Positions 33,946-45,395 of a stretch of 64,000 nucleotides of DNA are shown here, one piece after another; the stretch's first letter is position 1, and every line of letters begins with the position of its first letter. Origin of the DNA: Synaphobranchus kaupii (taxonomy: Eukaryota > Chordata > Actinopteri > Anguilliformes > Synaphobranchidae). The notes beneath the pieces were generated by a model that saw only the letters and a list, made by a program, of their open reading frames with translations, did not search any database and was not told the DNA's origin. The stretch covers positions 3,062,590-3,126,589 of the forward strand of contig CM056397.1 in the NCBI GenBank assembly GCA_029718625.1, in the 5' to 3' direction. The position numbers and the translations under genes were made by a program.

Positions 33946-34841
33946 TGTCCATTTCTCTTTTGTTGTACAATAGCGTTATGAGGGACAGTTTTCACTGACA
34001 TTAACTGACTCTAAACAATAACATTCTATGGGGACTGATATTATTGTTTCGAAATACTAGAGAGATATATTCATGGCAAAGAATAGAGAGCTGTCGATAG
34101 AGTTAGCTAGCTAGCTATTTCTTGTATTTTTCTCGTTCACGATAGCGTAATCCACTTGTGTGTGTAGCTAGCGTTATAGCATAGCTATGGTTATGGAAAA
34201 GCGCCTAATGTTCCATTGAAAAACTGCGTGTGTGTTAGCTGCACATACGGAGGTAACTGCTTTTAATTTGAATTATGACTGGACCAAGTTAAACATTAAC
34301 AAAACAAAAGCTTATGCATCAATTTGAAGCTGTTTGCTGACGTTGATTGTGGGATTTTAGCTACGTTAGCCAACTTGACAGTCAACAATAGCTTAATTTA
34401 GTGTTAACATCATAGCCTACTACAATATCCCCTTTCCTTTACCTCAAGTAAACCTAGCTAAAGTTAAGCAGGTAACAATCGTTAACAACTACTTACAATT
34501 TCACTCTGTGCATCATTCACTTTGAATCTTCACATCACGGCTAAACTCCTTAGCCACTAACGTTATCCTGTCACAAGCCGTTGATCGTTACTTGGCAGAG
34601 CGAGAAGCAATGGAATGCAGCCTCCCCCAAGGTCCTCGTACCCGCGATTTACATTGTGAAGTAGGCTACGACAGGCTAGTATTGGATGGGGAGACAACAA
34701 CATACAAACCAGAACGATAATTTTAAGCCAATAATGCCAAATTATTTGGGGGGGCTTAAGAACATTTTAGGGTGGCTTCAGCCACCCTAAAATAGGCCTA
34801 ACGACGTCCCTGGGGGGGAGGGGGGGGGGGGGGGGGACTAA

Positions 34842-35020
34842 AATATAAATGAAAATGATGAGCCAGTTACAGTAACTTAGTTTTACATGTAAATAGAAAA
34901 TAGCACAAAGAGACTGAAATGATGAAGGAATATAGCTCATCTTTAATATACTTGTTTCCATATAAGATTAAATAATGATTTGGTATTATTGGGCATAAAT
35001 AAAGTTGTCCTCCTATAAGA
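34842..35020. repeat. Repeat X, right copy
   Basis: Same orientation as 26642-26800, with ATAAATGAAAATGATGAGCC at the start and ATAAAGTTGTCCTCC near the end. It is preceded by a long G-run (34811-34836). Confidence 0.65.
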
Positions 35021-35330
35021 TGAGGGGGGTGTAATAAAATTATCTTATCCATTAATATACTGATTAGCCTATACTTTAGCTTTATATGAAAGCATCTCAA
35101 ATCTCATCTAGGGTTTTGAAAAAAAGAATCTTCAAAATGTTCATAAATTAATCATTTTATTTTAGAAAATGCCCCGTGTGAAGTTGTGTAGAAATGCAGG
35201 AAATTAGTTTTAAAAGGCTCAAATTTTTCTGGGGGAGGACGCCCAGACCCCCCACTATTTCGTCCCCCCCTTGTGCCCCACCAACTTCTCTTCATGCCCC
35301 TCCAATCAAAGCAGTCTAGAAACGGCCCTG
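35021..35330 (-). mobile_element. hAT-like terminus remnant
   Basis: On the minus strand CAGGGCCGTTTCTAGACTG starts exactly where LINE sequence stops (35330) and runs leftward through G-rich blocks to the repeat X area. The start resembles CAGGG-type hAT ends. The left end was not identified, so extent and identity are uncertain. Confidence 0.35.
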
Positions 35331-36032
35331 AATCCAGGTGGCATAAAATTAATGATCGGGAAACTTGATCCAGGATATGGGATGGTTTGCAAGGAGAATA
35401 TTTTCTTGTGATATAAATACCTACACCCATTTTTTTAACAATTCTATCAATATGCTCCAACCATGACAGACGGTTATCGAGGACTAAGCCAAGTAATTTT
35501 ACATTCTCAACTTGTTGTATGGGTTCACTAGATATAGATCCAATTTTGGCTTGGAAGCCAGTTTGTGCCTTGACCCGAAAACAATACTTTTAGTCTTGGA
35601 TATATTTAGAACTAGCTTATTCAACTTGATCCATTCATGCACTATTTCCAACTCTTTTGATAAAACTTGATTGAGTTCGTTGCACGTAGTTGCTGCATAA
35701 TATATTGTAGAATCATCCGCATACATCGCAATACAAGCATTATTTATAGCAGAAGGTAAATCATTGGTAAAAATAGAAAAGAGGAGTGGTCCAAGACAAC
35801 TTCCTTGTGGCACACGGCACACCACAAGCTAGGCTGCTACTATTGTACTATTGGATGAGCTACCATTGTAGTAAACCCTCTGTGTTCTAGAGAAAAGATA
35901 ACTCTTCATCAAGGTAATAGCCGGTGGTGTGAAACCATAACATTTGAGCTTTCCAATTAAAACATCATGATCAATGACATCAAATGCAGCACTAAAGTCT
36001 AGCATAACTGCAGCCACTACCTTTGAGTTATC

Positions 36033-37406
36033 TGTAATGGGGCGTGACGTGTGAGGTAGGAGGAGCCAAACGCAGCAAGGGGATTCTTTAAGCCCTAAGG
36101 CCACTAAGGCGGGATACCCCGCAATTAAGGGAGGAGACAAGACAACGAACACGACTACAGACGCTACTAACCGGCTCACTGTCACACGCCAATAAGTAGA
36201 GCGCAAGGACAGGTCTCTGAATAGCCAGAAATAATATGCGCCCTGTCTCGGAAACGAGACGCATAAGAATGGGCGAGTAGCGTAATGGCAAAAATAAACT
36301 GATAACAAACACTGCAAAAATAATGATAGAATGAGGAGGCGAAAGGAACAGATCCAATGTTCCAAGGCTACTCTCAGACTCGCGGTCACACACAAACATG
36401 TCCACAACATCGCCCAATCTTCCCTATAGGAAGACATGCACCGAAAGACGAAACAGAACAGCAGTTCCGAACAAAATCGTCAAAACTCCATGTAAGGAGA
36501 AAGGTACCGAAAGGAACGAACAGGACAGGCTGCACCGGACATTTACCGGCTAATGACCAAAGCGAGATTAGTTGAAAATAAACGCCCTACCTCTCCATAA
36601 AGAGGAATGTAACGAGGCGTACAGGAACAGAGATTTAACGTTCCATGGCTAGTTTCATAGGCTCGCAGTCACATGCAGACTGTGGTCCCATACTTCTACG
36701 AGATAAGTAACCAAAGAGCCGGCAAGAATAAAGCCCTGCCTCAGCAACGAGACGTTAACACAGGCGAGTAGCATGAAAGGTACAAATAGCACACACCAAA
36801 TAAATAAAGCCCTAAAGTCAGTATGATAAAAATGCCCTGTCTCTTAGTAAGAACCTACTATGCAGATACACGCAAACATACAAAGACTCCTCTTGCTTTC
36901 ACGGAAGAGAGGAGAAAGAGACATCGAAAGGCAAAATCTAGGCAAACGGACTAAAAAGGAGAAACCAGGAAGCGAGGACAGAAAAAAGCCAGGGGGGAAG
37001 AGTCCGAATAACTACATCCACATAGGAAGGTACGCCAGGGGGGACGAGTCCTAATAGCTACTTACACATAGGCGAGTCCTGCATAACTCCAATGAAGCAC
37101 AACGGAGCAAAACGGTCTCCTTAAAAACCTAGATCAAAATAATACTGACTTAAACATACAAAGGGCAGAATAACACCACACACAAAACAGCACAATACAC
37201 CACAACAAACAATCAATATCGAACCCCCGATAGAAGGAAACGGAAGGCTCAAATAGCTCTCAAGGTGACCACACGCAGGTGTGGATGCTAACAGAAGCTC
37301 TGCAATCTAAGCAAGGCGGAGCAAGCATCTACCAAAAGGGCAGCGCCCTCGCGTGGCCACTGAGGAAAACGACCGCATAGGGAAAAAAGAGTTAAAAACC
37401 ATGACA
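36033..37406 (-). mobile_element. LTR-like element copy 5 (TGTCATGG family), inserted in the LINE
   Basis: Minus-strand TGTCATGG at 37406 and CCATTACA at 36033. An exact TTATC duplication (36028-36032 and 37407-37411) sits within LINE coding sequence, giving an independent check of the boundaries: removing the element and one duplicate restores the LINE frame locally. At 1,374 bp it is the shortest full-ended copy, with fewer internal modules. No coding sequence. Confidence 0.88.
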
Positions 37407-37778
37407 TTATCAATTTCTTTTAGCCAGTCATCTGTCATTTGTGTGAGTGCAGTGCTGGTAGAATAGCCCTGTCTGTATGCATGTTGCTATTTGGTAGTTA
37501 GTCCATTAGAGGTAAAGTAGTCTTGACTCTGAACATAAAGAATCCTTTCCATAACTTTGCTGATCACAGGAAGAATACTTATAGGTCTACTGTTAGCTCC
37601 ACTGAATGTTGATTTAGCATCCTTAAGCAATGGTATGATTTTACCCTCTTTCCACATTCTAGGACACACCCCACATAGCAAACATCTATTCAATATATGA
37701 CACATAGGCCCTGAAATGTGATCAGCAGCTAGCTTTAGGTCTTACTCTCAAGGTTCTCTGTACCTGCCAAGCGATAAT

Positions 37779-39031
37779 CTATGACCAGAAAAAGAAGGAC
37801 TGGACAATGACGACATCACAATGCGGAAGTTCAGTGTTCTTTCTAACAATGGGACCAGCGGCCTAGTGAGCCTACGACAAGAGTATTATTAGCAGCGCGT
37901 CTGACCGTACAGCAGCGCCGACATGAGACTTGTCGAATTGCCCATTCTTGGGCCCTCTTTTAGGATTTTTGAAATCAAAACGCCCTAGCATCCCCGCTAT
38001 TAGACCACAAAGGTGCTGGACATTTAACTTAGTTTAACGTTATAGTAGCGACTAACGTGTTAGCTAATGTTGTCATACAATTTCTTCTTAGCATGGAAAA
38101 TCCCCTAACGTTAGATTCTTGTTTACATTGTCGGACGGATGTTAGGGAAGTCTGTTACCACGGCGGCACTTTCAACACAAATCAGCAATTATATCGTGAA
38201 ATAGCCCACCCTCTTTGAAAACAAAAAAGAAAGAAAAGTGCTAGAAAAATGCTATGCTGTTGCTGCAGTGTTTTTCCAAAGCTGCATCATAGCGCGGAGC
38301 TTTCAAAACCAACAACGCGGAAAATCTAATAAAATAAAATAACATTTAAAAAAAACTTTAGGCTACACGTATGGCTATGGTAAACAGGCAACTGTTGGCT
38401 AATAAAACTCAAAAGTAGCTAAGCTAACTAAGATATCCAGTGAGCATAAGTAACTTACTAGGACTACTGTTAACGTTAGCTAGCCTAAAAATAGTGACCT
38501 ATTTTTTTCTGCAAGTAGGCTATAAACAAGTATTTATTATTATTATTGTTTATTTATTTTAGTATAAGCTGAAGTATGCCTTCTTGAAGTGCGTTTCGGT
38601 GGAGCAGCCCCTTACAGAAGAAGGAAAAATAGTGAACTAGTAGGCCTAGTGTAAGCCACTTGTGCTCACTTGATATCTAAGTTAGCTTAACGTTACTTTT
38701 GAGTTTTATTAACTAAAAAGTGGCCGGTTTAGTCCCAAAGTTATCATCGCCATTGGCTACGTGTAACAGATTTCCCGAACATCTGTCCGAGAATGTAAAC
38801 AGGTCGGGGATTTTTCATGGTAAAAAAATTTAATGACAACGTTAGCTAGGTAGCTATTCACAAAAGTTAGCACAATTAGGATAGCTAAGGTTAGCTTAAA
38901 AAGATTTGAAACCTATGTGGAGCGGTCACCAGCATCCGCTCCCATTCATTCAATTATTTACTTCCTCAAATCGCAAAGAACCATGGGTAGACAGTGAGGT
39001 CATTGTCCAGTCCTTCTTTTTCTGGTCATAG
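37779..39031. mobile_element. Fold-back element with 8-bp target duplication, inserted in the LINE
   Basis: Both ends start CTATGACCAGAAAAAGAAGG, an inverted repeat identical over 33 bp. An 8-bp direct repeat, GCGATAAT, flanks it at 37771-37778 and 39032-39039. Inner blocks also pair in inverse orientation (for example AATAAAACTCAAAAGTA at 38400 with its complement near 38705, and the GTTTACATT block at 38122 with its complement near 38795), so most of the 1.25 kb could fold. Eight-base duplications occur with hAT and P-type transposons. No transposase. Confidence 0.75.
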
Positions 39032-39185
39032 GCGATAATCAGGAAGGGACTCCTGATGACCTCTCTAGCTTCAACACATTTGAATTCAAATGTACAGCTT
39101 TTCCCATTCATTATTTAATTACTTATGAGCTTGAACGTGTTGGTATCTGTGCAGCACATATTCTGCTTCAATTTGTCAACCTTCC

Positions 39186-39503
39186 TGTCATGGTTTTTGA
39201 CAATTTCTTCCCTTGCGGTCGTTTTCCTAGGTAGCCACACGAGGGCGCTGCCCTTTTAGTGGGTGTTTGCTCCACCCCGTCTCTTTTTTGCGGAGCTTCT
39301 CTCAGCATCCACACCTGTGTGTGGTTACCTCTGAGCTACTTAAGCTCCCGTTTCCTTCGTTCGGGGCTTCTGTATTGTTTCATATTATTTTTGCCTTTGT
39401 TTGTTTAGCCGGTATGGTTAGGTCTAGGCTCTGTAGGAGACCTCTTTGCTCCAATGGGTTTTATTGGAGTAATGCGGGACTTGCCTTTGTGCATGTAGAA
39501 CCT
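39186..39503 (+). mobile_element. LTR-like element copy 6, truncated
   Basis: Starts TGTCATGGTTTTTGAC and follows the family head through CGAGGGCGCTGCC (39240) and the GTGTGTGGTTACC block, up to CTTGCCTTTGTGCATG near 39500. It then stops, so modules and right end are missing and no target duplication can be checked. Confidence 0.75.
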
Positions 39504-42413
39504 TGAAGGGGTTTTTCTCAAAAACATGGTTTGATTGCATTAAAAATATAATGGGACATAACTCGCTTGATATTTGGATTAGAGAGATCATTTTGGTATA
39601 TTAGAAAGCTTACATCATCCTTCAGCCCATCATGTTACATATTTAGTGCAGATTCTACGCAAACTATACTAGCTAGCTATTTTTAGTTATCTGATACGCT
39701 TCCTGAGCATTTCACAGTAGCTTACCAAATTCGATCAACCAAGGATGCAGAATGCCAGTGTGATCCAATCCATGTGCCTGTAAGGGGGAAGCGGGGTGAT
39801 GGTCCCGACCACGCCCACACAATCCTGAGGTTTTTTTCAATACAGATTTTATGTCTGACTTGAGATGTGTGTTTATTATAGTTATTGACATTACTTTGAA
39901 TAGATATTTGATGAATATGTAGTGGATACATCCCTCTGTGATAATTTGTAGTTATTGTAACTACTTTTCAGCCCCTTTACAATCCCTTTAAATGGACTGG
40001 TGGTGTGTCGTCCTCAATGTTGTACCAAGGGATGGCATTTATTAATTATACATTAAATTGATGGGACTAATGAATTAACTAATGGTTACTTATTGAAATC
40101 CTGGGCCACCTACTACTAATAGTTATAATATTGAAAGGTTATAATATTAGTCAATATAATTTTGTAATTTGTGCATGTATTATCTTATTTATTAGTATTA
40201 TTTTTATTTACCCATTTATCATTATTTATTTTATTTTATACATATATATATATATATATATTATTTATTTATTTATTTATTTTTATTTATTTGTTTCGCC
40301 CCTCAAATATGATGTGGATATTATAAGGTGTTTCTGTTTCGATATTTGTTTGTGTGAAATTGTTGTGGATGCTAAAGTAAGATTGGATTGAGAAAAGACA
40401 ATAAAAAATCTTGAAAGTGAAATGATTATTTGACCCAGGTCTGTTGCTTTTTTCGTCCTTGTCCCTTATCTGTCTTGCTCTTTGTTGCATCTTTTGAGTC
40501 TCCATTTTTCTCTGTATCTCTCCATCCTCCTGTGTGGAGGATGTGCTGCCCTCATCCCTCTCTTCTGTTAACCCCCTCTTCCCTCGTTTGTTGCCATTTA
40601 TCTTCCTCCCTTCCTCTCTGGGCTTGCCCTCCATCTCTTTGTCTCTGCTTATCTCTCCGTGTCCTTGTCTGCGTGCGCATCCTTTCATTTCCCTTCTCTC
40701 TCTGCATTTACCCCTGTCCCTTTTTTGGTCTATATTGTCCTTGTCTCCCTGTCTCTTTATCTCCCTCCCTCTTGTATCTGTCTCCATCCCATCTATCCTC
40801 TCTTCTCCCTTTTTCATTTTGTCCTTTCCCCTCTCTCCAATTCTGAAATTGTTCATCCAGGCAGCACCTCCAAGAATCTGTGTTTCTCCAAAAGCCCCCA
40901 AGAATAATATCTATTTGAAAGTGTTTCCTTAACACTTAACTAAATCGCCAATATACACTACAAAATCATTCATCACATCCACCCCCACACCCCCCAACAC
41001 ACGCTCTCGTACACACTCCTGATAAAATCAATATTCTCCACAGGTTATCAATATAATCCTTCTGCTTCTATAATCACACTTGCCCTCAGAAACAAAAGTC
41101 CACATGCGGCCTTTTTAATGACTGAGTCCAAGTTTTCTAGATAAAGAGTTATGAATTGCATATTCTTTCACTTGACCAGGTGGTTGATAATATTTGATCA
41201 CTCCAAGTTATAAAAAACAATATTCCAAGTAATATTCTGTTGTTGTATAAAAAAAGTGTTGCATTTGATATGTATATCTACATATATATTGAAAATGTGA
41301 ATATGAAATCATTAATATAAATAATTTCCTGTAAACTGTGACGTTACCCATTGCTTGCATGGGTATTGTGTTTTGCTTGGAGACCTGGCAACTTCACACC
41401 CTTCCTGGGTCAGTGACGGGATTCGATGCAGGAGAGGATGGTCCTCTGTGAGACCTAACCTAAAGGAGCCAAAACAGCTGCCTTTACTGCACTGCCTGAG
41501 CTATTTAACATTTGGACACATTGTGTTGTTATTCGGTGGGGGGATGCTTCACACAGTGCTTTCAATTCAACCAATCTTCAAAAACTACTGTTAAACTAGC
41601 TATAAAATAAATACTGATATATTTACAATGCTTTATACTCTTGTATATCCTATATTTACAAGTTTAATATTGCATTACATAACTAGGCAATCCAAATCCA
41701 AACATTTTATAGGTTATCAATTCTTATTTAGGTCAATAATTTAGGCCTATTTTACAAAAGAATATTTATACTGCCTTTATTATTAATTAATGTTTTTTTT
41801 CAGTCTGAATTGATTCGCAAAGAGAGAAGGGGGGTTGTAAAAATTACTTTGATGTTTTATGGAACTGAGATGGTATTTAAGAGCCATGCGGTTCTAAATA
41901 AAAATGAAGATATTAAGAGTGCCAGCAGTGCCTCTTGGGTAGAGAGCACAAGGGAGAGAAGCAATCTGTGATTGAGGCCTAGCATGCGTCTGCGTGCAGC
42001 CTTTTGCAGCGGTGACGTTTACGGAGCTGAAGGCTCATCTTGGGCTTGCCACATCTCCAACAACAACAAAAAACTGCTCTTCCCTCAGCAAGGCATGTGG
42101 ATCTCTCTGTTCCTCTCCTTTCCTTTCCCAACTCCTCCCAGCCTAGCAGACTGTCGTTTTCTTGCCTGTACTGTTTCTCGCTTTCTAATTCGTCGCCTCT
42201 GTTTCCTCCTGCTCTTTACTCTCTCTCTCTCGCTTGCTGTTTCTATTTTGGGTTCTATTTTAATCATCCCTCCCTCCTGCTCTGTTATTCTCTCACTCTG
42301 TCCCCATCTTCCTAAACATTTTATGATGGCATTAAATGATAAATGAGTTGCACTTGATAACTTGTTCTTGCCTGTCAGCAGTCAAGTCTCTTCTGCTGTC
42401 CTAGGAGTTGGTG

Positions 42414-42505
<92 letters not shown>

Positions 42506-43245
42506 GCGTGTGTGTGGTGTTTTGATATTTTGTGGCCCCATGTACTTATAGCTGCTAATTTTGCTCCAATCTGTTAGCACAGGCCTTCCACAGATAATTG
42601 ACAACAAGGGTGGCAGGATTTCTCATTCTTCCATCATCTTTGGCATAAAACATTCAATTTCATGTGTGGTGTGGTCATGAAACTAGTGCAGAAATTCTGA
42701 CATAAAACAATAAAAAAGCTGTGCTGTGAAACTGGTTTGCTGGCCTTTATTGGAAAATGGAATGCAAATACAATAATGCTTTTTCATAAGCTGTGAAAAA
42801 CCATGTTTTACTAAGTGTCCATTTCAAATTTATTGCATAATAGGTTTGGATGAAATTATTGGTCTGCCTTTGACCTGCATTCAATTTATAGGCTCCTGTA
42901 TTCATTTAAAAAATAAATCAAATGCTGTTTGCTAATAGCTTTCCTTTTGGCTATGTAAGGTGGGTAATCTTCTAGGTTAAGGTTAACTATACAATGGACA
43001 GAAATTAAACTATGGGTTTGTCAAAAAAGCATGGATTTACTCCCAGTACATGTCCCTTTTACTTAGCAGCATGAAACTGTGACTGTGATTCTGCCGAGTG
43101 CAACTGATGTAGTGATAATGGAATTTCATGGCAATCACAGACTTTTACAAGTAATTTTTAACCCCTTGTCAAGCACCACCTTTTTGAACACAAGCCCGAA
43201 AATAAAATGCTTACTGTTTTTAACCCCTTTGACTACAAGCATAAT
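39504..43245. other. No gene seen; simple repeats and a pyrimidine-rich tract
   Basis: No recognisable exon. 40234-40262 is a (TA)n run. 40440-40860 is strongly pyrimidine-rich on the plus strand (CTCTCTCC-type), which creates the long minus-strand frame of Arg, Glu and Lys residues at 40287-40901. 42085-42310 has a similar bias. Confidence 0.5.
42419..42516. repeat. (TG)n microsatellite
   Basis: About 49 TG units, imperfect at the right end (CGTGTGCGTG). The Cys-Val and His-Thr frames through it are artefacts. Confidence 0.97.
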
Positions 43246-43251
43246 CCTGGT

Positions 43252-43878
43252 CTGCGGTTCAATCCATTAAATGTTCTGCCCTGCTGCACTTCCCCTCACC
43301 ACTTCCACTTGGGGGAATCCCCAGAGATTTTCTTATATAGGAGGAGGGTCTCTGGAATCCCTTTAGAAACCGGAAGTTTGGCATTGCCAAGGGCAAGTGT
43401 GGTCCAATCCGTTAGAAATGCAAGTGAAGTATGTGAAATTAGTCCCTCAACCCTCGATTTGGCTCAAGGGAATGAGTCTGCAAGACTGCACACTTCGGGC
43501 AGTGAAATTGTTATTTCAGAAATTATTATTATTCCCCATTCCCTTATGAGGTATTTTAAAGTGCTGTCTATCAATAAACTGATTGTCAATCATTTTCTAG
43601 TTTGCTCTTTTGCCAGAATAAAAATTGAGCTTGCTGTCTTATGCAATGTATTGGAAAGTTTTGCACAAACTCATTTGTCAATGGTCTGCTGGCGTCACTG
43701 GCTCTGGCGAATTTCAGAGTGCAAGTGCGGTCCAAAAAATAACTCCCTTGCTCCTCCCCGTTAGTTCGAGTGTCTACTCGGTGTCTATTGTTGTTTCGGT
43801 GCTGCATCACATCCTCCCATCCTGGAAGTGGTGAGTGGAAGTGCAGAGGGCAGAACATTTAACGGATTGGACCGCAGC
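43252..43878. mobile_element. Non-autonomous TIR element
   Basis: The left end CTGCGGTTCAATCCATTAAA pairs with the right end read inward (GCTGCGGTCCAATCCGTTAA), and the similarity continues about 50 bp through ATGTTCTGCCCT and CTCACCACTTCCA. CCTGGT occurs at 43246-43251 and 43879-43884 as a probable 6-bp duplication. A third GTGGTCCAATCCGTTAGAAATG block occurs inside at about 43400. No transposase; superfamily unassigned. Confidence 0.6.
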
Positions 43879-44464
43879 CCTGGTCTTTTCTGTAAGGTAA
43901 ACCTTAGGAGTTTGTTTTCCAAGAGTCAGAACTACTTTAAGAAGTATTAATGAAAGTAACAAGCTCAAAGACAGTGGAAGTGGAAGTTTTTTTCTCGCCT
44001 AAAAGATTTATAATTTTATTGGCCGGGATAACTTTTTTGATTGTTTTGATTGAGCCTGTTTTGGTCACGTTAGGAACCAACAAAATAAGGAACAGTTGTC
44101 GCTATAACATTGGGAATAGTTTATAGAGATAGAATTGTGAGTTTTAACACTTCAAATGGTATATTGTGTAAACAGACTGATTGAAAATTTCACCAGAAAA
44201 AAGCAATGAACGCAAATAAACTAAACCAATATGGGCCAGTGCTAGTTAACAGGTTAAGTTACAAAATTCTGCCTGTAACATTATCTCTAACAGTAGTACA
44301 GTCTCTAGAATATATGACAGCAATTATCTGCTAGATATGCTTTTGTGGAGTTAGATGCCTGGTTAAATGAGTGGGCAAAAAATAGACCTCAAATAGTAAG
44401 GTAATAGTGTGTATATACTATAAACATGAGAGAAACGTGTATTATAAAAATAAAACTAGATACA

Positions 44465-44770
44465 TTGGTTGGCTGGCCGTGCCCTCCCTGCGACAGCCTG
44501 ATCACGGCTTAGCTAGTTCCAGTCTCTTCTCCTGCTTGGCTCCCAGGTGGTGGAACGACCACTCCCCTTCAGTCAGGACTGCGGGCGCACTCCAGTTTTT
44601 TTTTGCAAACTGAAAACACATGTCTTCAAGCAACACCCCACTCACAGCTCCAGCCTGGCAAGGTCCATCCTAACCTATGCACTTGACCTATATCGTTTGC
44701 CCACTATGCACTTACGCTTGGAACCTATAGCGTTATGAAACTACGATGCACTCATATTGCTTTCTTTGTA
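44465..44770 (+). pseudogene. L2-type LINE fragment, C-terminal end
   Basis: Plus-strand frame reading VPSLRQP...SSLFSCLAPRWWNDHSPSVRTAGALQ, then KLKTHVFKQHP, which is the distinctive C-terminus of L2 LINE proteins with the WWN motif. Followed by degraded 3' UTR to about 44770. Short and dead. Confidence 0.65.
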
Positions 44771-44773
44771 TTA

Positions 44774-45226
44774 AAGGGATAGTTCGGAATTTTGGACATA
44801 ATGTCTCAATTACGACTTACCCATGATGTAGTTGATTGATGAAAACCATTTTCAGCTAATTCCATGCTGTTCCTTCTTTTGGACATACACACGTTACTAA
44901 TGCTAGCGCAACTCGGTAGCATCCACTACCAAACACACTTAAACACTCCACAGTGCACCCAAAGCAAATAAAATACGACGACAGTCTATCTTGGTTATTT
45001 TGAGTGTTTATACCATCATTTTTGAAGTCAAACTATCGTTAAATCCTTTACTTTGTGCTGACCTATATTCTGTGGAAGTACGGCAGCGGAGCGATACTTT
45101 ACGTTACCTACAAATGTAGTGTCGGCACTGGTCGACTACAACAACAAAGAAGAGCAACGCAATTGCAATGCCCACGTTCGCTCTGTCGCCGTACTTCCAC
45201 AGTGCAATGCTTGTCAATACCCCCAA
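44774..45226. repeat. DNA-transposon-like fragment
   Basis: Starts TTAAAGGGATAGTTCGGAAT, a type of end common in teleost MITEs. An inverted pair, CTGTGGAAGTACGGC and GCCGTACTTCCACAG, occurs at 45068-45082 and 45189-45203. The right side is cut by the Gypsy 2 LTR. Superfamily unknown. Confidence 0.4.
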
Positions 45227-45340
45227 AAACCACACCCAGCCTGCAGCACAAGGGGAAACAAACAGGAATACAAACCAACATGATACGAGAGGAAACAGGT
45301 AAAACACGGGACACAAAGGGACGAGAGTGAGAGCATCACA
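45227..45340 (-). mobile_element. 3' LTR of Gypsy element 2, truncated
   Basis: Matches the last ~114 bp (plus-strand view) of the complete LTR at 53319-54034, from the AACCACACCCAGCCTG block to GAGAGCATCACA at 45340. The rest of this LTR is missing, so no target duplication can be read at this end. Confidence 0.8.
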
Positions 45341-45395
45341 GTACCCCCCCCCCCCCCCAAGGAACGCCTCCTGGCGTTCACCCTGGATCGAACTT

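Larger units (their letters stand above)
26822..34812. mobile_element. 8 kb unit with hAT-like ends and long inverted arms
   Basis: The left end CAGGGACGGCACTAGG (26822-26837) pairs with CAGGGACGTCGTTAGG read inward from 34812, 13 of 16 positions identical. Short CAGGG-type inverted ends fit hAT transposons. Both ends abut G-runs, so an 8-bp duplication of G is possible but not provable. Inside are long inverted arms (27011-28597 against 31626-33945) and a 3 kb centre with three splice-flanked exons on the minus strand. No hAT transposase (no BED finger, no RW or hATC motif) is visible. It may be a non-autonomous hAT that captured other DNA, or a different element nested in a hAT remnant. Confidence 0.5.
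35331..39185 (-). pseudogene. Non-LTR retrotransposon (LINE) reverse transcriptase, split by two insertions
   Basis: Minus-strand pieces in order: a segment with ICHILNRCLLCG-type sequence, then RPISILPVISKVMERILY (37487-37705), DFSAAFDVIDHDVLIGKLKC (around 35940-36020), VPQGSCLGPLLFSIFTNDLP, and the catalytic YADD in AMYADDSTIYYA (35730-35825), followed by thumb sequence to about 35340. This is the RT of a jockey/CR1/Rex1-like LINE. No endonuclease part is seen. It is interrupted at 36033-37406 and 37779-39031; across the first insertion the reading KEID then NSKVVAA resumes after removing one copy of the target duplication. A stop near 35826 shows it is dead. Confidence 0.75.

Noticed and set aside
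33940..33950. CACTA-type terminus at the outer end of the right arm
   Set aside because: CACTA follows the arm end on the plus strand but is oriented outward, and no matching inverted CACTA or 3-bp duplication is present at the left arm.
35829..36437. 202-codon minus-strand frame taken as one protein
   Set aside because: Its first part lies in the LTR-like insertion and only the last part is LINE RT; the apparent fusion is a result of the insertion staying open by chance.
40287..40901. 204-codon minus-strand frame rich in Arg, Glu, Lys and Gly
   Set aside because: It is the complement of a long pyrimidine-rich tract that lacks stop codons for compositional reasons; no domain or splice signals, and overlapping frames on the other strand are equally open.
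43150..43225. Further piggyBac-like ends (TTAACCCC words)
   Set aside because: Two TTAACCCCTT-type words occur 60 bp apart, but in the same orientation and without a paired inverse end.
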